In this document: in pieces, positions 13,079-19,995 of the stretch | Numbering within the stretch: the first letter of the stretch is position 1 | Layout: each line of letters begins with the position of its first letter | Source of the DNA: JACOXT01 sp964372855 | GTDB taxonomy: Bacteria > Patescibacteriota > Microgenomatia > Levybacterales > UBA12049 | Direction of reading: 5' to 3' | Assembly: GCA_964372855.1 (NCBI GenBank) | Contig: CAYJRY010000019.1 | Coordinates: forward strand, 1-21,436 | DNA length: 21,436 bases | The notes under the pieces: generated by a model | The model's database searches: none | What the model was told of the DNA's origin: nothing | Seen by the model: the letters and a program-made list of their open reading frames with translations, nothing else | Position numbers and translations under genes: made by a program

Positions 13079-14556
13079 AATTCTCATCTTCAAAAATATT
13101 ATTTTTAGGTTTAATTATAATTAGTCTTTTTATTAGGCTAAGTAGACTTGATTTTCCCCTAACTGGCACTTTTTTATGGGGCGATGGGACAAGAGATTAT
13201 TTAATTGCTGATCATATTGTAAGATACTTTGTATTTCCCGGTCTTGTGCATTATAATTTTCTTTTTGTCCTTGTCATATACAGCAGTCCCTTTTTTTTTT
13301 ACCTTTTAGCCTTAATACTTTTTTTCTACAATCATATTCTTACTTTGGGTATTGTGAATATTCTATTGCAACTTACAGTCATAATTTTAATCTATCTAGT
13401 AACTAAAAAGCTGTTTGGTCAAACTACTGCTTTAATAGCTTCAGTTTTATTCAGTTTCAACCAGGAAGTTTTAAATCATTCAGACTATATTTGGCAACCT
13501 TACCTTATGGAGCCAATTGCTTACCTTGCTCTTCTCTTCTTAGTACAAGCAATTGTTCTAAAAACAAACCTTAAACTTTTTTTAAGTATATTTTTATTAT
13601 CACTTTCAATTTCTATACATCACTCTGCGTTTCCTTATTTACCAATTTTTTTATTGATAAGCCTATTTCTACTAAAAAGAAACCATAAAAGCCTTATGTA
13701 CTATGTAGCAACAATAATAATTTTGGCTTTATCAATGATTTTTTTCTATTTCCCTGCAATTTTATTCAAACTAGAGCATCCAAGTTCGGCAGTTACTAAA
13801 AATAGTGAGATTTATATTGGTTCTTTAGTTGAATATTATTCTAATTTAATAAATAACACTAACGAGTTTGTAGCTGCATTTGGAATGAATTTTCAATCAG
13901 TACCATTATTTATTTTGATAATTTTAAGCTTTGCAATCTTAATATATTTTTTCAAGATCAAAGATAGTAAAACCCAGAAAAAATTTGCTATTTTAATGCT
14001 TATATTGATAATATCCCCCATTCTCTTTGCCTCTTTATTTAACAAGATTAGACTCCATTATCTTATTCTTTCTATGGGACCAATGGCAATTTTCACAGCA
14101 AAAATAATCTCCTCATTCTCAAGATATAATATAGTAATAAGTATCCTGTTATTTTTATTATTTTTCAAAACCTTTTCATCAGATTTCGCTTTCCTTAAAT
14201 ACCACAAAAAGCCTTTAGAGAACAATAAATTGATTGAAAAGATAACAGATGCTATCAAGGATCAGCTTTCAGATTATAGCTCCTTTCAGGTTAAATCTTT
14301 CACAAGAGCCAATAGCAATGAAGTGTTTCACTACCCAATACTTGACACTATACTTTTAGTTCCATTAGAAAAAGCCTTAAATCAAAAACTTACCTTAATT
14401 TCAGACACCTCTCCCTATAATCATGTTCAAATAGGAGGAAATAAATACATAATACTTGCCTGTTATCAGATAGTATGTCCCACTAATTATGCTATACTAA
14501 AAACTATTTATTATAATATTTATTTATCAATCCACCTTGCTAAGCCTTATGACTAA
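13075..14556 (+). CDS. GT-C fold membrane glycosyltransferase (PMT/ArnT-like)
   Basis: The 493-residue protein is almost wholly hydrophobic, with about 10-12 predicted membrane helices in the first 360 residues and a small soluble C-terminal domain. The first extracytoplasmic loop carries an acidic motif, FLWGDGTRDYLIADHI (34-48, Asp37 and Asp41), where GT-C enzymes of the PMT/ArnT class hold their catalytic acidic residue. SPFFFYLLAL (71-80) matches the HPPLYYYLLA-like helix start. Such enzymes transfer sugars from polyprenyl-phosphate donors to proteins or lipids outside the membrane. The TTG start overlaps the stop of the Tyr/Thr/Pro-repeat gene by four bases (TTGA), which makes that protein a candidate acceptor. 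Confidence 0.75.
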   Translation: MKFSSSKILFLGLIIISLFIRLSRLDFPLTGTFLWGDGTRDYLIADHIVRYFVFPGLVHYNFLFVLVIYSSPFFFYLLALILFFYNHILTLGIVNILLQLTVIILIYLVTKKLFGQTTALIASVLFSFNQEVLNHSDYIWQPYLMEPIAYLALLFLVQAIVLKTNLKLFLSIFLLSLSISIHHSAFPYLPIFLLISLFLLKRNHKSLMYYVATIIILALSMIFFYFPAILFKLEHPSSAVTKNSEIYIGSLVEYYSNLINNTNEFVAAFGMNFQSVPLFILIILSFAILIYFFKIKDSKTQKKFAILMLILIISPILFASLFNKIRLHYLILSMGPMAIFTAKIISSFSRYNIVISILLFLLFFKTFSSDFAFLKYHKKPLENNKLIEKITDAIKDQLSDYSSFQVKSFTRANSNEVFHYPILDTILLVPLEKALNQKLTLISDTSPYNHVQIGGNKYIILACYQIVCPTNYAILKTIYYNIYLSIHLAKPYD

Positions 14557-17149
14557 AATTCATTTTAAAACCGTCATGCTGGCTTGCCCAGCATCTTCTA
14601 AAATCTTGAGAGACTCTGGACACCCCACTAGCTGGCGGGTTGCCATAATGACGTGGAGTTTCCTTATATTCCTAATTTTTCTTTTTTTACCAAACTCAAG
14701 CTTTGCGCATTCCGAAGCTAGGATTATTGAAATGAATGAAAATGGTTTTACTCCTTCTGAGATTATGATTGATTCTGACTCAACTATTATCTTTGTAAAC
14801 AAAGACAATAAATCTCGATGGCCAGCCAGCAATGTCCATCCAACGCATGAGATATATCCTGAATTTGACCCTAAATCCAATATTGAACCAGGAGATTCAT
14901 GGACATTTAAGCCAACTAAGGATGGGGAATGGAAATATCACGACCACAATTTTCCACATATGAGAGGAACTATAATTGTTGTAGACGAAAGTAAGGCTGT
15001 AGAGTCAACTACACCTCCAAATAATATTTTAGTCAAATTTAAAAGTTTTATCGGGAATACTGTAAATAAAATAAAAAATCTTTTTAGTTTCATATCAAAA
15101 AATTCCACCCCATTGCCAAATAAATCCAGCACCGAATCGGAGCTTGATAAAGAAAATTTCAAAAAAAGTTCTTATGAGGTTCAATCAAAAATTCTTTCGG
15201 AAATTGCAGAAAACAAAGGCGCACAAGAGGCGTGGAAATATATCCAAAATGTGTTTAAAAATGAAGGTGGGGCATCAGGCAATATCCACGATTTAGCACA
15301 TTTATCTGGCATACTAATTTTTGAAGGCAAAGGATTCGACGGTATTACTGATTGTTCACCTCAATTTGCGTTTGGATGTTATCATGGATTTTTAGATAAA
15401 GCTTTTGCTAATAGCTTAGATCATCTCATCGATGCTCAAGATGCTTGCTTAAAGTTAAGTCCGCAAAAAAATACAATTGTTGGCCCTTCAGCTAGCTGTA
15501 TCCATGGTATTGGGCACGGAGTTGCTTCATATTATTCAACAAATGATTTAGAAAAAGCACTGGTAACATGCAGAAAGTTAACTATTGGCAATGAATACTG
15601 TTTTGATGGAGTTTTCATGGAGTTTGTACGCTCTGCTTCTTCCTCATTTTTCAAACCAGATGATCCATATTATCCTTGCAATTTTTTAGAGAAAAAATAT
15701 GGTTATTCTTACTCTTTTGCCTGCGGAAGAAATCATCCTTCTCTTCTAATGGGAAGATATAAAATGGGATTTGACGAAGTGGTAAAGGTTTGCTTAAACT
15801 CGGATTCTTCACCTTTTAAAAACGCCTGCTTTGATTCTCTAGGATTTTCTTTAGCCGCAACTTCGGATCCCCAACAAATAATTTCAGGGTGTCAAAAAAT
15901 AGAATCTGCGGAATTTATAGCAAAATGCATAAAAGCTGCTGCGGGAGAATTGGTTTTCCAAGAAGTACCCTCATGGCATGAAAAATCCCTACAGGTTTGC
16001 AATTCTGTTCGATTCGGACAAAAAGAGTGTACGGAGCATGTAGAAAGATTGATTAAAGAATATAATCGACAAGTCAAGCTCAATTTTTCGCCTTATGACA
16101 ACTCTTTTGATATAAACTTATACGTTAGAGAAGTGATGAGGAAATGTTATGAGAAAGGCGGGAAAGATGGATGCTACAAACAAGCTGCAGAGACTTTATA
16201 TAGCCAATTTGGTTTAGCTAAAACACTTGAGGTTTTCAGAAAAAATGAACAATTTCCTGAAATCTATGCTCGCTGTCATGAAACAACTCACTATTTGTCG
16301 CGTCTTGAATACGAAAAACAAAAAAGTATCTCCAAAGTTTACTCTCTTTGTGACTCAACTTGCCATGGAGGATGTTATCATGGGACACTTGAAGCATATC
16401 TTAAAGAACAATCTGATTCTAACTTAACTAACCTTTTCCCAAAAGTTTGCGGAAAACAAGATGATTATCAAAAACCAATTGAGTTCAATGAGTGTCTTCA
16501 TGGTATGGGACATGCTGCTATGTTTGTAACAGATATGGAACTTCTTGAATCTTTGAATCTTTGCGACACTATCTTAAACCAAGAACACAAAGAAAGATGC
16601 TACACAGGAGTATTTATGGAAAACTCATCTTCCTCAACTAGCTTTGACCATACATCAAAATATATTAAAAAAGAAGATCCTTTTTATCCATGCAATATCT
16701 TAGAGGAAAAATATCAATCCGTATGTTGGCAATACCAAAGTTCTTATTTCTCAATTATTAGCAGTCAAGATTGGCAAAAAGTAGCAAATCTTTGTCTTCA
16801 AATCCCACAACGCTATCAAGATAAATGTTTTAGGACTATAGGCACTAATCAGGTTGGTTTTACATCATCTTTAGAGACAATGAAAAAAGATTGTGATCTT
16901 ATGCCTTCGGAGCACTTCAAAGAAATTTGCATAGCAGGCGTTGTTTCCTCTTTATCTTATCGTTTTGTAGGTGATTCACAAAAAATGATTGATTTTTGTA
17001 GTATTGTTGATTCTCAAAACAAAGAAGTTTGTTTTAAGCAAATCGGTAGTGGTATTTTGGATTGGAACGCTGATAAAAATCTGGCAAGAAAAGAATGCTC
17101 AAAAATACCTGAGCCTCAAGGAAAATCTTGGTGCTTAAGCGTAATATGA
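14549..17149 (+). CDS. Secreted cupredoxin-like protein with two Cys/His-rich domains
   Basis: The 866-residue protein has a hydrophobic signal (about 36-51, ending NSSFA), a cupredoxin-like domain (about 54-148), a linker, and two copies of the domain seen in the gene at 8856. Copy 1: H247-x3-H251, CYHG (277-280), CIHGIGH (317-323), CFDGVFME (351-358), DPYYPCN (372-378). Copy 2: H577-x3-H581, CYHG (609-612), CLHGMGH (649-655), CYTGVFME (684-691), DPFYPCN (710-716), CW (726-727). The cupredoxin has HPTH (97-100) and KYHDHNFPHMRG (129-140), with Asp where blue copper proteins have Cys. The ATG at 14549 overlaps the previous stop. A repeat element occupies codons before the signal, and the ATG at 14648 is an alternative start. 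Confidence 0.75.
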   Translation: MTKIHFKTVMLACPASSKILRDSGHPTSWRVAIMTWSFLIFLIFLFLPNSSFAHSEARIIEMNENGFTPSEIMIDSDSTIIFVNKDNKSRWPASNVHPTHEIYPEFDPKSNIEPGDSWTFKPTKDGEWKYHDHNFPHMRGTIIVVDESKAVESTTPPNNILVKFKSFIGNTVNKIKNLFSFISKNSTPLPNKSSTESELDKENFKKSSYEVQSKILSEIAENKGAQEAWKYIQNVFKNEGGASGNIHDLAHLSGILIFEGKGFDGITDCSPQFAFGCYHGFLDKAFANSLDHLIDAQDACLKLSPQKNTIVGPSASCIHGIGHGVASYYSTNDLEKALVTCRKLTIGNEYCFDGVFMEFVRSASSSFFKPDDPYYPCNFLEKKYGYSYSFACGRNHPSLLMGRYKMGFDEVVKVCLNSDSSPFKNACFDSLGFSLAATSDPQQIISGCQKIESAEFIAKCIKAAAGELVFQEVPSWHEKSLQVCNSVRFGQKECTEHVERLIKEYNRQVKLNFSPYDNSFDINLYVREVMRKCYEKGGKDGCYKQAAETLYSQFGLAKTLEVFRKNEQFPEIYARCHETTHYLSRLEYEKQKSISKVYSLCDSTCHGGCYHGTLEAYLKEQSDSNLTNLFPKVCGKQDDYQKPIEFNECLHGMGHAAMFVTDMELLESLNLCDTILNQEHKERCYTGVFMENSSSSTSFDHTSKYIKKEDPFYPCNILEEKYQSVCWQYQSSYFSIISSQDWQKVANLCLQIPQRYQDKCFRTIGTNQVGFTSSLETMKKDCDLMPSEHFKEICIAGVVSSLSYRFVGDSQKMIDFCSIVDSQNKEVCFKQIGSGILDWNADKNLARKECSKIPEPQGKSWCLSVI
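14572..14653. repeat. Palindromic repeat element at the 5' end of the cupredoxin gene
   Basis: An 82-base segment begins CGTCAT and ends ATGACG. Near its left end is a small hairpin, GCTGG-CTTGC-CCAGC (14578-14592). It is richer in GC than its surroundings. The form (a CGTCATGCTGGCTTG... start and an ATGACG end) is that of short dispersed palindromic elements seen in many bacterial genomes. It is open in the gene's frame and encodes about residues 9-35, ahead of the signal sequence. I saw no second copy in the window. Confidence 0.55.
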
Positions 17150-17157
17150 ATAAACAT

Positions 17158-18291
17158 CTAATGTGTCAGAGCTTCTATTCCTGGAAGTTTTTCACCAGAA
17201 AGATATGCAAGCATTGCTCCTCCTCCAGTTGAAGCAAAAGAAAATTTATTTAGTATCCCAAGTCTATTTAAATATTCAACTGTATCTCCTCCTCCAACGA
17301 CAGTATACGCTTTGCTCTCCATAATCCCCTTAGTAATCAAACGCGTTCCTCTCTCCGTATCTAATTTTGATCTTTGAATTTTAAATTTTGAATTTATTAA
17401 TCCCATGCTTCCGTTCCAAATAATAGTTTTAGCAAGGGATATAATTTGCAAAAAATTTTCAGCATCTTTTTCAGTTACATCAGTTCCTTGCCCATTCAAG
17501 TCCGCAACCAAAAGAACTGATTTTTTACCGCTAAGTTTGGCATGTTGTTCTTTAACTAATACTTTAGACTCCTCAGCAATCTTGCCACCTACTAACACGT
17601 AATCAGCAATTTTATGCATCTTATGAACCAAAGGAAGCTTTGTTTCAATCTTCTTTCCACCAACTATCACAACCAATGGCCGCTTTGGATTTTGCATTAC
17701 TTTACTTAAGATACTAATTTCCCTCTCTAAGTGAAATCCCGCATAATGAGGTAAAAATTTTGGTAGTCCAACAACTGATGCATGGTTTCTGTGAGACATC
17801 GCAAAAGCATCATTAACGTATATATCTGCTAAACTTGCTAGATTTTTGGCAAAATTTAAATCATTATCTTCCTCACCTTTATAAAACCTCAAGTTCTCCA
17901 GAAGGAAAATATCTGGAGTAACTTCCCAACCTTCAAATTCCCCGCGTTTTCCATACTTAATACTTAATACTTTATACTTAATACTCAACCACCTAGCCAC
18001 TGGCCCCAAACTTAACTCTGGATTCTTAGTTCTAGCTTCATACTTCATACTTCTGACTTCATACTTCCCTAACTTCGGTCTTCCCAAATGCCCAGCAATT
18101 ATAACTTTTGCTTTATTTTTCAAAAGATATTCAATCGTTGGCATCGCCGCCTTAAGTCTCGTATCATCCTCAACTTCAACTTCATGCTTCATACTTCCTA
18201 CTTCATACTTCGTAAGCGGTACGTCAAGATCCGCTCTCACAAAAACCCTTTTCCCAGTTACGTTGGCTTCTTTTAATAAAGGCAATTGCAT
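17158..18291 (-). CDS. pgk: Phosphoglycerate kinase
   Basis: This enzyme makes ATP and 3-phosphoglycerate from 1,3-bisphosphoglycerate in glycolysis. Numbered from the ATG at 18291 (377 residues): RVFVRADLDVPL (15-26), HLGRPK (68-73), LLENLRFYKGEE (130-141), VNDAFAMSHRNHAS (159-172), VVIVGGKK (207-214), NGSMG (293-297, usually GPMG) and STGGGAMLAYL (354-364). Four short insertions rich in Lys, Tyr, Glu and Ile are seen at about 28-40, 76-86, 103-113 and 300-310, encoded by repeat-like DNA. The frame is open to TTG 18309. It is convergent with the plus-strand cupredoxin gene across 8 bases, leaving no room for a separate terminator. Possibly co-transcribed with the minus-strand genes upstream. 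Confidence 0.95.
   Translation of the reverse strand: MQLPLLKEANVTGKRVFVRADLDVPLTKYEVGSMKHEVEVEDDTRLKAAMPTIEYLLKNKAKVIIAGHLGRPKLGKYEVRSMKYEARTKNPELSLGPVARWLSIKYKVLSIKYGKRGEFEGWEVTPDIFLLENLRFYKGEEDNDLNFAKNLASLADIYVNDAFAMSHRNHASVVGLPKFLPHYAGFHLEREISILSKVMQNPKRPLVVIVGGKKIETKLPLVHKMHKIADYVLVGGKIAEESKVLVKEQHAKLSGKKSVLLVADLNGQGTDVTEKDAENFLQIISLAKTIIWNGSMGLINSKFKIQRSKLDTERGTRLITKGIMESKAYTVVGGGDTVEYLNRLGILNKFSFASTGGGAMLAYLSGEKLPGIEALTH
17362..17394 (-). repeat. Repeat-derived insertion 4 in pgk
   Basis: It encodes NSKFKIQRSKL after the GSMG motif. The plus strand reads TTTGAATTTTAAATTTTGAA, the same word family as the repeat between cmk and gap. Confidence 0.55.
17953..17985 (-). repeat. Repeat-derived insertion 3 in pgk
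   Basis: It encodes SIKYKVLSIKY. The plus strand is a run of TACTTAA-type units (TACTTAATACTTAATACTTT, then TACTTAATACT). Confidence 0.6.
18034..18066 (-). repeat. Repeat-derived insertion 2 in pgk
   Basis: It encodes KYEVRSMKYEA directly after HLGRPKLG. The plus strand is built of CTTCATACTTC units. Confidence 0.65.
18172..18210 (-). repeat. Repeat-derived insertion 1 in pgk
   Basis: It encodes KYEVGSMKHEVEV between the DVPL and DDTR blocks of phosphoglycerate kinase. The plus strand has CTTCATACTTC and CTTCATGCTTC units, the same family as insertion 2. Confidence 0.65.
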
Positions 18292-18360
18292 AGCCCTTCT
18301 AGTCTGCAAGATATAGGTTGAATTGTCAATACTTTTTATTAAAGGGGGACGTCTAAAGGC

Positions 18361-18945
18361 TTATCGCGTGGATGAAATTGTTTGCTCGAGCTCAGCAAGA
18401 GGAGCTGAGACTGTAATGGTATTATTAGCATTTCTTTGAATTGTATAACCAGTATCCCAGTTAGGACCAGTTGGCGCGCAATCTGTTTCCTGAATTGGAC
18501 TACCATTATTTATTGTGGGGTCCGAAGGAAGTGAATTCATATATTCACTAACAAGTGCCATACAAAATCCATCCCCAACTCCAGAATCACTTATCGGAGT
18601 AGGTGTATTCCCAATATTTAGGGTTTGTGTATTTCCAGCATTATCAATCGCATACTTACCAACTGCGTTTAAGATTGCATTCACATGTTGATTCCTTAGT
18701 GTGTTATTTGCTTGATTTAATCGATTAGGATTGGCGCCTGAAAGAAACAATGATGTTAATCCGGTTAACCATAGAAATATTAGGGGCAATAAAATTAATG
18801 AAACCAATATTTTAACCCAAACAGGCCATTTCGGCCAAAACCACATAATTATTAATCCTATAGGCGAAAGAAATATTATGAGGAGAATAGTAACAATCGT
18901 GCTAGCGTTACTGGAACTGCTTTGCGTAGCATTGGTTGCAGGCAT
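18361..18945 (-). CDS. Two-helix membrane protein with pilin-like C-terminal domain
   Basis: The 194-residue protein has a Ser/Asn-rich N-terminus, two membrane helices (about 17-36 and 43-68) joined by a Trp-rich turn (MWFWPKWPVWVK), and an extracytoplasmic domain. That domain starts like the part of a type IV pilin after its helix: NRLNQANNTLRNQHVNAILN (74-93), then two Cys (128 and 156) and a C-terminal DTGYTIQ...ITVSAPLAE segment of the kind seen in CPR pilin-like proteins. The class III leader and processing motif are absent, so it is not a normal prepilin. Function unknown; perhaps a pilus-associated or surface protein. The start is supported by TTGACT, 18 nt, TACACT, 6 nt, ATG. Confidence 0.65.
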   Translation of the reverse strand: MPATNATQSSSSNASTIVTILLIIFLSPIGLIIMWFWPKWPVWVKILVSLILLPLIFLWLTGLTSLFLSGANPNRLNQANNTLRNQHVNAILNAVGKYAIDNAGNTQTLNIGNTPTPISDSGVGDGFCMALVSEYMNSLPSDPTINNGSPIQETDCAPTGPNWDTGYTIQRNANNTITVSAPLAELEQTISSTR

Positions 18946-18981
18946 ATTTAAAGTGTAGTAGTAGTGTTAGTAAAAAGTCAA
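18946..18981 (-). promoter_or_regulatory. Promoter of the pilin-like gene, leaderless
   Basis: On the minus strand, TTGACT (18976-18981), an 18-nt spacer and TACACT (18952-18957) are followed by 6 nt and the ATG at 18945. It lies in the gap after the CvpA-CAP gene, so the pilin-like gene and perhaps pgk form their own unit. Confidence 0.5.
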
Positions 18982-19001
18982 GGTCCTATAGGTATTTGAG
19001 C

Positions 19002-19961
19002 TTAATCAGTGAATTCTTGGCAATACATTTGTCCATATATTCCTCCATCTATTACACCAATCCCCACTCTTCCAAAATCAGAAGACAATATATTTGCCTT
19101 ATGTCCTGGGCTATTCATGAGGCCCTGCATTGCAAGATCCGCATTTGGAGACAAAGCTAAATTTTCCCCAGCTGTTCTATAGACTATATTTGCATCAACC
19201 ATTCTATCAAATGGCGAAAGACCCTCTGGCGTGAAATGCGAAAAATAACCCCTCATGAACATATCTTTACAATGCTCTCTTCCTACCTCGGTAAGTTTGA
19301 CATCAAAAACAATTTCTTGAATACCCTGGTTTTTTCTAGCTTTATTCACTAGATCAAACATATAATTCTCCGCATTAACATCAACTCTAGTATTGTCAGT
19401 TTTAAAATTCAAACTTACAATATCACTGCTTTTTGGTTCAACAGTCAAAAAATTAAGTGTTTCATTAACTGCTCCTCCAAAAATTGTATTTATATCTTTT
19501 TCAACACCTTGAGAACTAAAAATTAGCACTTTTCCAAGAGTAGAGGTAAAAGTAGATTGCTTGATATAGGAAGATACCGGTAAAGCAACAGCAACAGTTA
19601 ATAAAAATGAGAAAAGAACTATGCCTGATAAAATTCCCGGCAGAATACCTAATATATGATTTAAGCCTTTAATAGAAATTTCGTATTGGGAGAAAAGTTT
19701 CCTAAAAAGCGTTCTTAAAATAATTTCAGTAATTAAGGCTCCCAAAAAAAAGCCAATCGCATTTGAAAAACCTTGAGGAATATTTAATCTCTCAACCAAA
19801 ATTCCTGCGAAAAAACCATAGAACTTAATACCAATAATAAATGACGTAATTAAACTTACAAGATCCAAAAACGCACTTACAAATCCCACAGAATAACCCT
19901 CATATGCATAAATAATAAGAAGTATTAATATTAAATAATCAACCCAGTTAAATGGTAACAT
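19002..19961 (-). CDS. CvpA-like membrane domain fused to a CAP (SCP/PR-1) domain
   Basis: The 319-residue protein has a CvpA/colicin-V-production type membrane domain with about four helices (7-25, 28-52, 68-85, 104-130) and, after a linker, a CAP domain (about 195-317). CAP motifs are visible: YFSHFTPEG with His242, AGENLA with Glu266, and SPGHKANIL with His287, the usual conserved His/Glu/His set. YkwD-type bacterial CAP proteins are secreted; here the CvpA part anchors the domain at the outer face. Function is unclear. It is divergent from the penicillin-binding protein gene, so a wall-related role is possible. Confidence 0.85.
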   Translation of the reverse strand: MLPFNWVDYLILILLIIYAYEGYSVGFVSAFLDLVSLITSFIIGIKFYGFFAGILVERLNIPQGFSNAIGFFLGALITEIILRTLFRKLFSQYEISIKGLNHILGILPGILSGIVLFSFLLTVAVALPVSSYIKQSTFTSTLGKVLIFSSQGVEKDINTIFGGAVNETLNFLTVEPKSSDIVSLNFKTDNTRVDVNAENYMFDLVNKARKNQGIQEIVFDVKLTEVGREHCKDMFMRGYFSHFTPEGLSPFDRMVDANIVYRTAGENLALSPNADLAMQGLMNSPGHKANILSSDFGRVGIGVIDGGIYGQMYCQEFTD

Positions 19962-19995
19962 TGTCTTGATTTATATATCATGCTATTATACTAAA
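19961..19995 (+). promoter_or_regulatory. Promoter of the PBP gene, extended -10, leaderless
   Basis: TTGTCT (19961-19966), a 17-nt spacer and TATTAT (19984-19989) with TG at 19981-19982 form an extended -10 promoter. Six bases separate it from the ATG at 19996. The -35 overlaps the start codon of the divergent CvpA-CAP gene. Confidence 0.6.
19972..19980 (-). promoter_or_regulatory. Candidate extended -10 of the CvpA-CAP gene
   Basis: On the minus strand TGATATATA (19972-19980) fits TGnTATAAT loosely and ends 10 nt before the ATG at 19961. It overlaps the spacer of the opposing PBP promoter, so the two may compete. Confidence 0.3.

Noticed and set aside
14560..14880. Minus-strand open frame covering the palindromic element
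   Set aside because: It is antisense to the signal peptide and cupredoxin domain, with no domain or promoter. Its openness comes from the palindrome.
15892..16427. Short open frames on both strands within the large Cys/His-rich gene
   Set aside because: They overlap well-conserved motifs in the main frame and show no recognisable protein features.
13076..17149. Alternative genetic code (TGA as glycine)
   Set aside because: TGA ends the vapB frame, the repeat-protein frame and the large Cys/His-rich frame at sensible positions, and no conserved domain is interrupted by TGA.
18301..18329. TTGACA at 18324-18329 (minus strand) as a pgk promoter
   Set aside because: The -35 is perfect, but the hexamer 17 nt downstream (CAGACT) is a poor -10 and no extended -10 is seen. 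It was not annotated as a promoter.
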